Part shown: one piece after another, positions 11,965 through 23,717 of the stretch
Layout: each line of letters opens with the position of its first letter
Position numbering within the stretch: position 1 is the first letter of the stretch
Assembly (NCBI GenBank): GCA_015501595.1
Contig: JADNRX010000002.1
Coordinates: forward strand, 682,001-746,000
DNA: 64,000 nucleotides
DNA from: Hymenopellis radicata
Taxonomy: Eukaryota > Basidiomycota > Agaricomycetes > Agaricales > Physalacriaceae
Reading direction: 5' to 3'
Program-made: the position numbers and the translations under genes
The notes under the pieces: generated by a model
The model's input: only the letters and a program-made list of their open reading frames with translations
Databases searched by the model: none
Told to the model about the DNA's origin: nothing

Positions 11965-13243
11965 CTACTTGTCAAGGACAGTGGTCTCAACGATGATACT
12001 GGTAACGCGATAAGGATCTGCACGTAGCGTCAGAGTCGGAGCAACGAGAAGACGACTGCTAACATACCAATGTTGGAAGCGGGACGCCTGTCCTCCAGAT
12101 AACCGTAACCCTGGGCAGCGACATGTCGTGGCACGCGAATGGAGGCACCACGGTTAGCAACACCAGAGCTGAAAGAGCCGATGTGGCCAGTCTCGTGGCG
12201 ACCCGTCAAACGGAGCTCGTTGTCCTCTCCATACACAGCAATGTGCTCGTTATGCCTCTTGCTGAGCTTGGCGATGGCCGCCTCGATTGCCTGCATACCT
12301 CCCGGCTCACGCATAGCCTTTGTGCTGTAGTTGGTGTGGCAACCAGCGCCGTTCCAGTCACCGGCGAGAGGCTTAGGGTGGAAAGAGACCTTGATACCCC
12401 ACTGCTCGGTGATACGCTCGAGGAGATAACGGGCCATCCAGAGGTGGTCACCCATAGAGATACCCTCACAGGGCCCGACCTGGAACTCCCACTGAGAAGG
12501 CATGACTTCGGCGTTGATACCGCTAATGTTGACTCCAGCGTACAAGCACGCACGGTAGTGCGCTTCTATAACATCACGTGCAAAAACCTTGCCAGTTCCT
12601 AGAAGACAGCGGTGATGAGGCGGTGATAAACAGATTGTAGCAGGGTCGTACCAGCACCGCAATAATAGGGGCCCTGGGGTCCAGGGAAACCGCCTTTTGG
12701 CCAACCGTAAGGCTTGCCATCGACGTCAAAGAGGGTATATTCCTGCTCGAGGCCGAACCAAGGGAAGGTATCCTTGGCCTCATCCATGACTTTCTTTGCG
12801 TGGTGACGGAAATTGGTGCGGTTGGGGGTGCCATCATTGTTGTAGGTCTCGGCGAGAACGAGAATGTTGTCACCACCACGGAAAGGATCCTTGAAGATGG
12901 CAGCGGGGCGGAGATAGACGTCAGAGTCATTTCCCGGAGCTTGATTGGTGGACGAGCCATCAAAGTCCCAAATACGAAGGGAGCCGATGTCAGTGACCTT
13001 TTTGCTCACGGTCTGTCGTAACAAGGTCAGTGACCGACTGTGGCGCGTCACGAGAGCACACTGACCGTGGTCTTTGAGCGCATGCCGCCATCGCCGTCAA
13101 TCCAAACATCTGATGACTCGATTAGAGCTGTGAGCGAGGGACCAACGAGAACGCATACATTCAGCTTGGATCTTGTCGCCCTGAGGCAAGGCGAGATAAG
13201 GGGCGAGCAGGTCATTGCGGTATGGGAAAGCTTGGGCTGACAT
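11965..13243 (-). CDS. GLN1: Glutamine synthetase (GSII, eukaryotic type)
   Basis: This enzyme makes glutamine from glutamate, ammonia and ATP and is the central nitrogen-assimilation step in the cytosol. The start at 13243 gives [20 protein letters not shown]. Signature blocks follow: [18 protein letters not shown] (beta-grasp domain), [59 protein letters not shown] (ATP site), [20 protein letters not shown] and [20 protein letters not shown]. The C-terminal exon ends [14 protein letters not shown] at 11965. Length and motif order are those of fungal octa/decameric GSII. Several short introns are present. All metal and substrate residues I can check are in place, so it should be active. Confidence 0.96.
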
Positions 13244-13767
13244 GGCGGACGTCGAGAAGAAAGATTGATCATTGTGCAAATGAGTTGGTGCTTAAGAGAA
13301 GATAGCAGGCTGTTTGCCCTTGTTTAACTGGGGCAGGGACCGGACGGACGGGTAACTCCGTCTGCGGTAGGGCGCGAATGCCGACTAATTCAATCCATAT
13401 TAACCCCATCATTTCACCCTTTCCTGAGATACCCTACTACCCGAACGGATAGAACTCCCTAGTACTCCCCTCGCACAACCCCTCCTCCTCAATTCTTGGT
13501 CTCTCATTGGTTCAAGTTTTTACAAACCAAAAATGATATTCCCGGTCAGCCTCGATTCGGCCGAGACATTCGGATGTCCGGGATGGCGTCCCGGACGTAT
13601 TGGACGCGGCACATTTTGCCATCTGATACACAGGTACAACGGAGGAACGACTGCGGCTATCCAGATGCTTGCTTGCCGTTTTCATCGCCTAGCGCATCAC
13701 AGGACTTTCTTCGGGTGCCCTGCCTCGGACGTGGCGTCATTGATCCATCCGTCTCCAATCCGATAAC
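13244..13767. other. glutamine synthetase upstream region
   Basis: This contains the probable promoter of glutamine synthetase and the 3' flank of AP-1 sigma. GC-rich blocks and pyrimidine runs are seen near 13380-13500. No clear TATA box was found, and the plus-strand open frame 13496-13825 overlaps the AP-1 sigma terminal exon and has no conserved motif. Confidence 0.4.
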
Positions 13768-14558
13768 CTATCCACTCCGCGAGCCTAGTCGTGCTATGTC
13801 CTCAGAGTTCTCCTGCTCTTCATGATTGTCCGATTGACTGACCTGCGGGAATGAATTTAATAACCCGGTAACACGATCAGCTCAATAATCACGTACAACT
13901 CGCAGGACTGACTTCTTGGATGACTCTTGCAGTTCTCCTGCAATTATGAGTTCATCCAATATCTGGCGAGGTGATTAATGAGTGGTGTGCGGGCAAGTTT
14001 GAATCTACAGAGCCTAGACTCACTGCATAGGCCTTTTGAAAGTTGAAGATGCTATGATAGGGTTTTAGCGCGCGTGGCGATGCACCTTGTCAACGTACAG
14101 GTCAAGCTCGCAGAACCTATGACCGGGACGTAAGTCATATCTGACGTTAGACCACATACAGAGACGCACATTCCCAAAGTATCGGTCTAGAACCTCCACA
14201 TAACGATGTATGATTTCCAATGTGACCAGTTCGTTATCGCCTGCGCCGATACCACAAACGAAGAACAGGGATGCATAACGCCGATACACAACCTTCTTGT
14301 CTGCGTGGGATAGTGTTATAGTAATGTCCGTCATTGGCACACCCACGCACCCTTGTATTCGAGGAAATTACACATTCTCGCCCTGCGAGCCAATACAAGC
14401 TGTGTAACATCCTTGACAATCTTGGCCTTGTCCTTGAGAGGCATAGTGGTAAACCATTTTGCGAGGCGGACTTTGCCTAGGAGGAATGCTAAGTTGAAGT
14501 ATTGCACCAGGCGGCTATATAGACCTTGTCGCGAGACTAGAAGGATATAGGTGATCAT
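13768..14558 (-). CDS. APS1: AP-1 clathrin adaptor complex sigma subunit
   Basis: Sigma-1 is the small subunit of the AP-1 adaptor, which sorts cargo at the trans-Golgi and endosomes. It folds as a longin-like domain that helps bind dileucine signals. Exons join to give [95 protein letters not shown]...[14 protein letters not shown] and [21 protein letters not shown] short acidic tail ends RLGSRSG at 13768. The near-identity to AP-1 sigma of animals and yeasts makes the call firm. An in-frame ATG two codons upstream (14564) is an alternative start. Five short introns are inferred. Confidence 0.94.
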
Positions 14559-14639
14559 GGGCACAGTTCAAGACCTAATACGGAATATGACGCGTGTTAC
14601 GCTCGGAAACGAAGCTTCCACCATCCCCCGCGATTGACG
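14559..14639. promoter_or_regulatory. short bidirectional promoter APS1/NMT1
   Basis: About 80 bp separate the divergent start codons of AP-1 sigma and N-myristoyltransferase. No TATA box is visible. Coregulation is inferred from the spacing only. Confidence 0.45.
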
Positions 14640-16676
14640 ATGGCCTCTCAATCCTCTAAGGTCGAAGAAGTCGTCGACGACGCCAAGGATACCGAGGACA
14701 TTACTGATAGCGAAGCGGAGCAGGAGCTACCGCAGGAATCTACCTCTACAGCGGCACCCTCCAAAAAGAAAAAGAAGAAGAAATCCAAGGCTGCTCGTGC
14801 TCTCAGTGCGCTATCGGGGAAATCAGAGATACCAGATGACGTCGTAGACCGAGTTCTGGATGTTGTTCAGTCGAAAGGAGGCGCGAGCAGTCAAGAGGCG
14901 ACGGCGGAGAATGTTAGAGCATTGCTTGAGCAGATGAAGATAATGGACGTCGCCAAGGGCAAAACCGGAATTGGCGGTATAAATAAGAAGGACATGGGCG
15001 AACACAAGGTTCGTCTTCTCTTGTCTGTTTTCTGGTATGACTGAGCATTCTCGTAGTTTTGGAAAACACAGCCCGTTCCACAGCCAGGCAAGTCGTGTCA
15101 CCAATCTATCTAATTGTCCCTTATTATCGGTGACTCAGGCGAGGAACCACCCATAAATGACGGGCCCATTGAGCCCTCTGTTCCTCGTGAAGAAGTCCGC
15201 CAAGATCCATACGCGCTTCCCAACAACTTTGAATGGTCGACAATTGACATCAACGATCCCAATCAGGCCAGTACAGCGCTTGCATACCGACCCGCAGCTT
15301 ATCTTCTATTCAGGCCAAGGAAGTCTACGATCTCTTATCGCTCAACTACGTGGAAGACGACGATGCCTCGTTCCGATTCCGCTATACTGCCGAGTTCTTG
15401 CAATGGTCAGTCTCGGATTCTTTACGTGAGCTATGCCGTTCTCAGTATACGTGAATCAACAGGGCCCTACAACCACCGGGTTATTTCAAAGAATGGCACG
15501 TCGGCGTTCGCGTATCATCAAACAAGAAACTTGTCGCGTTCATTTCTGGTGTTCCTATGAAGATACACGTCCGGAAAAAGTGTGTTTATCTCTGCACTAC
15601 CCCTGATGATCTCTGATATAACGACCGCAGCGCATTTATGTCTTGTGAAATAAATTACCTTTGTGTTCACAAGAAGCTCAGATCCAAACGTCTGGCGCCT
15701 GTTCTTATCAAGGAGGTGACACGACGCGTACATCTGGAGGGCATCTTTCAAGCGATATACACTGCAGGTGTCGTTGTGCCCACACCTGTATCAGTGTGCC
15801 AGTACGTTGTTTGTTTTCTACGCGGCGTCGTTCTTTACCTCCTCCAGATACAATCACCGACCGCTTAATATCTCGAAACTGGTGGATGTCAAGTTCTCAT
15901 ACGTTCCCAGAAACACGACGCTAGCGCGTATGGTCCGCGTCAACAAATTGGAAAGCACACCGACACTTCCGATACGAGAGATGGAGGAAAAAGACGTCGC
16001 GCAGGTGGCTGAACTCTTTGCCAAGTTCATGAAGCGTTTCGACATGGTTCCCGAATTCTCTGTGGATGAAGTGCGGCACCAGTTCCTCAGTGGGAAAGGC
16101 AAAGACGAGATCGGCCACGATGGTCCTGGTCGAAGACGGGGACAGGTAACCTGGTGTTATGTTGTCGAGGTCAGTGAATTTTACCTGCGCTTCCTGAATT
16201 CAGCCGCCTTATGCACAATGTACTAGGATCCAAACTCGCACGAGATAACGGACTTTTTTTCATTCTATTCTCTGCCATCGTCGATTATCGGCAGCATTCA
16301 GCATCCTGTATTGGAGGCCGCTTACCTATATTACTACGCCAGTGCCACCGTTTTTGAACAGGGTGCAGAGAAGAACGGGAAGTACCAAGAGCGCCTGCAC
16401 GACTTGGTTAGGGATGCTCTCATCGTGGCTAACAACGCCAAATTCGACGTGTTCAACGCTTTGACACTGATGGACAACCTCCACTTTTTGAAGGATCTCA
16501 AGGTTAGTTTTCTTTTTCTCTTCGTTGTGCCTCATTCTTATAAGCCACTGCAGTTCGGAACAGGTGACGGATACCTAAATTTCTATCTGTACAATTGGAG
16601 GACACAGCCGCTAGCGGGCTTAAATGAAACCGAAGATAGAGAGGCAGGACGAGGTGTTGGCGTTGTCATGTTGTAG
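14640..16676 (+). CDS. NMT1: Glycylpeptide N-tetradecanoyltransferase
   Basis: The enzyme transfers myristate from myristoyl-CoA to N-terminal glycines of proteins such as Arf GTPases, on cytosolic ribosomes. The ATG at 14640 opens an acidic N-terminus followed by a polylysine ribosome-binding patch ([19 protein letters not shown]). The GNAT-fold blocks follow: [95 protein letters not shown] and [20 protein letters not shown]. The protein ends GRGVGVVML, as in other NMTs, whose C-terminal carboxylate is the catalytic base. Introns are short; one exon border near 15260-15330 and one near 15560-15640 were not fixed. It converges with UFD1, 86 bp apart. Confidence 0.95.
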
Positions 16677-16762
16677 CTCACTCAAAACCGCCTCAATAAT
16701 GGTACAAGGTTTATTGCGAAATTTGTATTCTAAGGTCTTCTGGTGGACATTCTGGTGGACAA

Positions 16763-18444
16763 CTAATCACTGTCGATCATTATAACATCATCATCGTCAA
16801 CTCCCCAGTCAGGAGTTGGGCTCCGTTCTTTCTGTTGGGGCGGAGGAGCAGTTGTCCGACGCGGAACGCGGGGAATGCGCGCGCCGCCAGCACCCACCGG
16901 ACCCAGTTCACGCGGCGCGGTATTCCCCAAAGTCTGGCCCGATCCGAGCGTACTCCAAGTTGCTTCCTTCTCATTTTCCTCCTCCTTGGCCTTCCCTTTA
17001 CCCTTCGACGCTGTTGGCGCACTTTGTGGCTGGGACCGCGACGAGAGAGTATTACCCGACCCACTGAATGGTGCTGGTCCCTACCGCAAGAAAAGATTAG
17101 TGACATTACCGACGCGGAAGCAAAATGCGTACAGCTGACGGGTTTGGAGAACCGGGAGTTTCAACTGGAGCCGGAGGAGTATATGGCGCAATGTTGAACC
17201 CAAAGAATAATTTTCCGAAAGGAAGATTCAGAGCAGCAGGAACTTTGGTATCGTTCTCGAGGGTGTTATTCGACACGATCAGATGTTTACTGTTGAAACG
17301 TCAGTCTGAGTGGAATTCAGAAGAACAAAGCATACTCTGTGCGAATAATTTTGCTTCCTTCCGGTGCTTGTTCGACCTTTCTATGACTGATACCTTTTCC
17401 CTTCGTCTTTCGTCCGCCTAGCGTCTCTCCGCGTCCTTTGAAACTTTCCCACTGGTCACCATCCTTGCTTACATTGACAGCTCCAGCACCAGCGTTCGTG
17501 AATCCGCCACTCAAAGATGATCCTGGTCGCGATGACCCTGGGGATGCAGAGTTTAGATCGATCTTGAGTTTGGAGGCCATGGTGGTAGGAGGCGCAGCTT
17601 TCGGTCGCTCAGGCTCAACATATCCAACAGGTGCGGCGAAATCGACTTCGAGATCCGTGTCTAGGACACAAATACCTTCTCCGCCAGGCCTTGCCTCCAT
17701 GACGAGAAGTCCAAACACGATGGAGTTGTAAGAAATTTCGATGATATCACCCTGTGTCAATGCAGTAAAATTACGCAGAGCTTGCTCGAGTCTGGAGAGG
17801 AAGATGACACGCTTAGCCTAACATAAACTTGAATTGAGGGAGACTACTCACACAGCTTTCGGGTCAGAGATCTCGAGAAAATGGACAGACTGGGCTTGCA
17901 ATTTGACGAGTTTGCCCTTCGGAAGCTCAGCACCAGTGATTCGAATTGGATCTCCTTCGTTCAGACGAAGGGTCTTCATCATCCAGTACGGCAAGTGTAC
18001 TACACCCTCTTGTGCAATGAATTCAAGGACGCCTGCATGGGTCGACGCCGCAGGATTGGAAGGGTTGCGAAGCTGGAACATCCAAGGAGAGTCAAGATCC
18101 ATAGCTGTGAGGCGCGCGAGAGCCGAAGGGGGCATAATTACTATATGTTTCTATGAGCCGATGTCCATATAGATGTGGATGGTACACACTCTTTCCACCA
18201 TACGACAAGTTCTCTCTTTCACGACCCGGGAGCATAGCGACACTGTAAGCCCGCAAGTATTCATCGTAGGCACTCGGAGGCCTGCGACCTGCCTGTCCAC
18301 CGAAGGGAATCCTGCAGGCTGTAAGTAAGGGTGTCAAGTCCAGCGCCTCAATCTTACCCCCGGCCATTTGAGCAAGCAGATTATTCTATGAGGTAAAGTT
18401 AGCGTATATGAGCCAGATTCAACGAAAAGACTTGCCATATTCAT
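16763..18444 (-). CDS. UFD1: Ubiquitin fusion degradation protein 1
   Basis: Ufd1 forms with Npl4 the ubiquitin-binding adaptor of the Cdc48/p97 ATPase in ER-associated and other proteasomal degradation. The double-psi barrel is evident: YDEYLRAYSVAMLPG, IIMPPSALARLTAMDLDSPW, AGVLEFIAQEGVVHLPYWMM and DPIRITGAELPKGKLVKLQA. Next come IEISYNSIVFGLLVMEARPG and a Pro/Ser-rich tail ending DDDDVIMIDSD, the usual fungal terminus. The first exon is probably only ATG AAT ATG (18444-18436), joined by an unusual GC-AG intron (18386-18435) with a perfect GCTAACT branch site to NNLLAQMAGGKIEALDL. If that exon is wrong, translation starts at 18367. The call is firm. Confidence 0.93.
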
Positions 18445-18546
18445 GACGATGAGAGTTGAAAGCAAGCGGATTAGCGACGCGCGTCTGCTGCGTCACTATG
18501 TACTTGCCTGAGAGTCACGTGTGAGGTTATCTCCTTCGCTTCCACC
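18445..18546. promoter_or_regulatory. bidirectional promoter UFD1/CCT4
   Basis: A 102-bp spacer divides the divergent start codons of UFD1 and CCT4, both proteostasis genes. It contains GAGAGTCACGTGTGAGG, with the palindrome CACGTG at about 18513-18518, the E-box bound by bHLH factors such as Cbf1-type regulators. Regulatory use is inferred. Confidence 0.45.
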
Positions 18547-20557
18547 ATGGCCTTAAATCCCTCTTCATCAGCCCAGGGCGTCACAAAAAAATTGTCAGGC
18601 TCCAATGCTGCGTTCAATGACAAAGTACACTTCTCGACGATTGCAGCAGCGCCTTCTGACGCGCTTTCCTAGGGCAAGCCGATGGAATTGCGGTTATCAA
18701 ACATGGTCGCTGCAAAAGGTTCTTCGAGCATCTTCGAATCGGATTAAGACTGAAATATATGTTCAGCTATCAGTGATGCCGTCCGGACGTCTTTGGGACC
18801 AAGAGGAATGGATAAAATGGTGAAATCGCGGAAACGACTTGCCTCTCAGAAAAACTCAAAAGAGTTGTACAGATCCAAACCTCCAAAGGAGAAACAATCG
18901 TTACCAACGATGGTGCTACAATATTGAAGAGCATCCAGGCTCTCCATCCTGCCGCGAAAATGGTGTGCAATCTCCTGGATCACAACTCTGACCCATACTT
19001 ATGACGTTCCTTGTAGCTAGTAGATCTATCTGCGGCGACAGGATATAGAGGCAGGCGATGGTACGACATCCGTGGTCGTTCTTGCAGGAGCGTTCCTCGG
19101 TGCTGCTGAAAAGATGCTCTCGAAGGGTATCCATCCTACCCTCATCGCTGAAGCCTTCCTCAAGGCTCGACGAAGGCTGTTGAATATCTGACTGAGATGT
19201 CAACACCTGTCGATCTCAAGGATAACGCCAGTCTTCTCCGTGCCGCTAGCACCTCACTGAACTCCAAAGTACCTACATTACTTCTCATTTTCGAACGTGA
19301 CTAATAGTGTTCAGATCGTCTCGCAATACTCTTCAACCCTTGCCCCAATTGCAGTCTCAGCGGTCACCCGCCTCGTTACATCAACATCCTCGAACGTTGA
19401 TTTACGTGATATCAGAGTCGTGAAGAAGGTCGGCGGAACCATAGAAGATACCGAACTCGTCGATGGTGTGGTGCTCAATCAGACTGTTGTCATTGCAGCT
19501 GGTGGGCCAACTCGTATAGAAAAGGCCAAAATCGCCATCATACAGTTCCAGCTGAGTGCTCCAAAGCCAGATGTACGTCCTGAGCTTTTATGCAGCTCTC
19601 CCATCTGACCCTTTGACAGATGGACAACACGGTCATAATCAACGACTACCGACAAATGGATAAAGTATTGAAGGAGGGACGGCAATACCTCCTGAATATC
19701 TGCAAAAAGATCAAGAAGGCCGGCTGCAATGTCTTATTGATTCAGAAATCCATTCTTCGCGACGCGGTTGACGATATTTCCCTCAATTTTCTCAAAAAGC
19801 TCGGCATCCTTGCCGTTAAGGACGTGGAGAGAGACGAGATCGAGTTCCTCTCCAAAAGCTTAGGATGCAAACCTGTAGCAGATATCGATGCGTTTTCGGA
19901 AGACAAGCTGGGATACGCTGATCTTGTAGAAGAGACATCCACCTCCGGCGCGAAGGTGGTCAAAATCACTGGGATCAGGAACCGTGGTCTTACCGTTAGC
20001 ATCCTCGCCATGGGATCCAACTCACTGGTCGTTGAGGAGTGCGAGCGCAGTATACACGATGCCCTTTGTGTTGTGCGGTGTCTCGTCAAAAAAAGGTTTC
20101 TTATTTCACAGTTGATTAGTTTTCCTCGCTAAGTATCTTGTTTAGAGCCCTTATCGGCGGTGGCGGCGCCCCGGAGATTCACGTTTCTAGATTACTAGCG
20201 CAATATGCACATTCGCTCAAGGGCATGGAGGCGTTCTGCTTCCAGGCATACGCTGATGCCTTGGAAGTTATACCGACAACGTTGGCTGAGAACGCTGGTC
20301 TCAATCCCATAGCGATTGTTACAGAGTTGCGCAATCGACATGCTCTCGGCGAGAGGAATGCTGGTATCAACGTCCGCAAGGTGCGATATACGTTTTCTCG
20401 CATGAGACTCAAATTAACAGCAATCTAGGGCCTCATTTCTAATATTCTTGAGGAGGAAGTCGTTCAACCGTTGTTGGTGTCGACCAGTGCCGTGGAGTTG
20501 GCGACCGAGACTGTATGCCTACTGCTCAAGATTGATGACTATGTACAGGCCCGATAA
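18547..20557 (+). CDS. CCT4: T-complex protein 1 subunit delta (CCT4), reading frame interrupted
   Basis: CCT4 is one of eight subunits of the cytosolic TRiC/CCT chaperonin that folds actin, tubulin and WD proteins. The start at 18547 gives [18 protein letters not shown], then [37 protein letters not shown], the ATPase loop [99 protein letters not shown] and the terminus [10 protein letters not shown]. Two single-base problems interrupt the frame: one extra base at about 19037-19040 (VDLSAA then DIEAGDG) and one missing base at about 19165-19176 (before [11 protein letters not shown]). They nearly cancel but leave a stop between them. Because the gene is essential and otherwise well conserved, sequence error is the likelier reading. 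Confidence 0.92.
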
Positions 20558-20969
20558 GTGTAAAGTTAAAATAGAAACCGAGTGATCGTTCCAGCAGATT
20601 ATTGTTACTTTGCTGCACGCATATCAATGCCCAGTTCCGCCTCAAACAAGCGCGCCTCGACAGTTGTATAAATAAGCGCGGCCCAGTCAAATGTGAGTCA
20701 CCCGTTGGTCGTGGCTTCTGAAATGTTAGACTTTGCACAACCTTGGTGATTTGGAACCTTCGACGCAAACAGCAGAAGGAGAGATGATAGCCCTGCGAAT
20801 CCCGCCACATTCCGCTCTTCGAAGCCCTCGTATGGCTCACGTTGACTCATTCAGGCGGACCGCGCACTTCCTTATGCGGTACACGATGTCGGGAGCGCTG
20901 CAGAACTTGAATCTCGCCTATAAGAACGGCGGGAATAGGCGCTTTCACTCAGAACGTACACAATACGCT
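20558..20969. other. intergenic, promoter of the 2OG oxygenase
   Basis: The region between CCT4 and the oxygenase has overlapping open frames on both strands but no conserved motif. The open frame beginning at 20733 runs into the oxygenase frame but reads as non-conserved leader before the ATG at 20970. Confidence 0.4.
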
Positions 20970-22330
20970 ATGGATTTTGCTTCTCATCCTGCTCTTGGTC
21001 GCATTCGGTCCGCTCTCGCAGACAACTCTTTCACGAGCGGGACTTGCAAAATCCCTGTCGAGCAATGTGATTTATACTATAAGGGCACGTCGGCCTCCGC
21101 GTATGTTTTCGTGCTGTTCACGTCATTCAGTCACTCAAATAATTCAGCACCTCATCATCATGCATGAACCTTGCCAAAGCGACGGACGCTGAGATGGCGC
21201 AACTCGTTGCGGCTTGTGATGCTGCACCATTCGGCCGCGGCAATGAGACGGTTCTAGACGAGACGTATCGAAAGGCCCACAAGCTTGATCTCTCTCGCTT
21301 TGGGTTGTCTTTTGACCTCGCGGGCACCGGTATTATCAACAAGATCTATCAAGACCTAGTCAAGTCGGGCACCCTCCTTCACCGTTTCATTCGCGCGGAG
21401 CCCTACACGCTCAACGTATATGGTAAGCTGTGGTGTCATCTCTCCTTAGGTTGAAAGCTCACGAACGATGACCACAGACAAGGGCGCATTCTTCAAGGCC
21501 CATCAGGACACGCCTCGCGCAGACAACATGTTCGGTTCACTCGTCATCGTCTTTCCACCTGCTCACAAAGGCGGTGATTTGATCCTTCGGGAGAAAGGCT
21601 CGGAGTGGGCTTTCGACTCCGCTCAGATGCTCGCGAAGAGCACGTCCACGGAACCGGAGATCGCATACGTCGCGTTCTACAGCGACACCGAGCACGAGGT
21701 CCTGCCAGTCACGTCCGGATCGCGCGTCACCTTGACGTATAACCTCTTCTTTGAGGATACAGCAAACTTTTTGGCCAATCCAACTGCGCCTAGTGCCAAG
21801 CACCTCGCGCTCAAAGACGCCATTCAAGAACTGATCGACGATCCGGACCTCCTCCCTGAGGGCGCGAAGCTGTGTTTTGGCCTCGCGCACCAGTATCCCG
21901 TCCGGAAACCCCCCTCGCGGTACGCGGCTACGAGCGCGAAGCGCACAATCCTGGCTATTCCGTCTCCGAGCTCAAACAATACCTTAAAGGGGGCGACGCG
22001 TTGATTTACAGCGTGTGCCGGGAGCTCGGTCTGCAAGTCAATGTCAAGGTCCTCTATGTTAGGAGAAGCGGCGCCATCTACTTGGGAACTGAGCCCGCCA
22101 AGGATCACGGAGATGAGGTGCATGATGAAGGCGAGCTTGAGGAGGAGCTCATGGAAGGCATGGAGGTCGTTCAATCTCCATTTGGGGAGGACGATGATGA
22201 TGAACCTGTTCTCTTTTGGGTTACTCCTCGATCGAAAGCCTCCCAAGTCGAAACTGCACATATCCGGTATGGCAATCAGGCGTCTCTTGCACACCTTTAC
22301 GGGGAGATTTGTCTTGTGGTTGACGTTTAA
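20970..22330 (+). CDS. 2-oxoglutarate/Fe(II) oxygenase, fungal P4H-like; one frame break
   Basis: This is a member of an Agaricomycete family related to prolyl-4-hydroxylases (P4Hc fold); its substrate is unknown. The start at 20970 gives MDFASHPALGRIRSAL, then TCKIPVEQCDLYYKGTSAS. After an intron come LVAACDAAPFGRGNETVLDE and, in the third exon, the iron ligands H and D in KGAFFKAHQDTPRADNMFG. The distal His and the 2OG-binding Arg ten residues later are in DTEHEVLPVTSGSRVTLTYN. The frame is lost at a run of six C (21909-21914); adding one base restores the path into AVRGYEREAHNPGYSVSELK and GGDALIYSVCRELGLQVNVK. The protein ends HLYGEICLVVDV at 22330. All catalytic residues are present. Confidence 0.85.
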
Positions 22331-22563
22331 CTGATCAACTTCCGATCATGTCGCAACCTCCAGATCAGAATGTGAATAAAACCTGTACATTACATTAAGC
22401 ATGATTTTTCTGTGCGCTCTCTTCTCCTTGTGAGTTCCCGTGCTTCAACATTTGAGCAAATATTCAGTCTTGCTGCATGTAAGGGCGGATACAGAACTCC
22501 ACGGGCCAGAGGTCTTCATACTCGAGGAGAGTACTGTCTTTATGACAAGCCTATATGACGAAG

Positions 22564-23639
22564 TTATTCATGACGACTCGTTTCGAAAAAGTCAAGGCTC
22601 ACAGCATTGACGAAAGAGCGCCATTGGATTTCGTCCACCTCACACCAGTGAGCTTTCTCGAGCGTCACATCGAGATAGTCTTCGAACAAGAACTTGAGCA
22701 TCATCTATCGCATGAAGAATATCTGAGTTGTACGTGTGATGTACATAGGATAGTGACTTACTTTGAGCTCCCAATATTCTTCTTCTGACTTCATCATCAG
22801 TGACGCAAGCCTCTTGTGATTGGAGGTGGAGGGAACTAGGTGGACATCTTCCTCGGGAGGGAGCCGCGCGATTTTCCAGGGAGTCAAAGGAAGCGGCTTC
22901 AAGAGAGGAAGCACAAAAAGTCGCTCTTTTCCATGAGAGGATGCTGATGAATCCGTCGTACTAGCACTTGACGCCCTTTCGGGATGAGTGTTAACAGACT
23001 GAGGATGAAACATTGGCATATCAGAAGGTCCACTTTCTGTAGGCAGATTTGGTTGTGCTTGTGACTTCGGGCCTTGTGCTGGCCAAGCCGAGTATTCAGA
23101 GGGCTGGAGGTCAACATTAATTCCTATTCCACGGAGCAAGCATGTAGATGAGACTTTTACCAACCTTCTGCCGAACCTGATGTTGCTTGGGCGGCCTCCA
23201 ATGATAGACCCAGTTGTCATAGTACACCTCCAATGGCCAGCAAGCTTCATATTCGTTCATTTCAGGATATTCTTCAATGACCTACCATTCGGCACAGACG
23301 ATGAGTTGGAAGTACGTGCAAGAGGAAAAACATGTTTAAAACACCTGGGCCACAAATTTCGCCCACTTGACTGGTTCTTTTGTCATTGCTATTGCTGAAG
23401 CTGAAGGACGAGCACTCTTCTTGGATTCTGAAGGACCAAGGCCAACATTTTGTGCATGCGAACGTAAGACAGACTGTACCCATGCCATCAGCAACATATG
23501 TCTGCGAGAGAAGTGGACATACTTTGAATTCTTCGAATGATTGACGATTTAGCGTTATCCGTTCTGCCCCATACTTTCCAACAAGTCCAAGAGCCCGGGA
23601 CTGGGACCGAGAAGTGAGGCTTCGAATATTCATTGACAT
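22564..23639 (-). CDS. hypothetical protein of unknown family
   Basis: I do not recognise this protein. Exons can be joined: MSMNIRSLTSRSQSRALGLV and RITLNRQSFEEFK; then SARPSASAIAMTKEPVKWAK with FVAQVIEEYPEMNEYEACW; then LEVYYDNWVYHWRPPKQHQ; a long Ser/Pro-rich segment; ERLFVLPLLKPLPLTPWKIA; SEEEYWELK; and LKFLFEDYLDVTLEKAHWCE ending NAVSLDFFETSRHE at 22564. The splice sites between these are good GT-AG pairs. The aromatic-rich middle suggests a small globular domain, and no signal peptide or membrane helix is obvious. The start is uncertain: the upstream frame continues into LAASALSFVLVLMSMNI, a possible membrane anchor. It lies close behind FRG1 on the same strand. Confidence 0.6.
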
Positions 23640-23717
23640 TAGGACGAGGACAAAGCTAAGAGCAGAGGCCGCTAATATACGATTCTTATACCTATAGATG
23701 GGTACATGTGATACAGT

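Noticed and set aside
12123..12602. Long plus-strand frame opposite glutamine synthetase
   Set aside because: It is an antisense shadow of a highly conserved, codon-biased gene.
13496..13825. Plus-strand open frame of 109 codons
   Set aside because: It overlaps the terminal exon of AP-1 sigma on the other strand and has no conserved motif.
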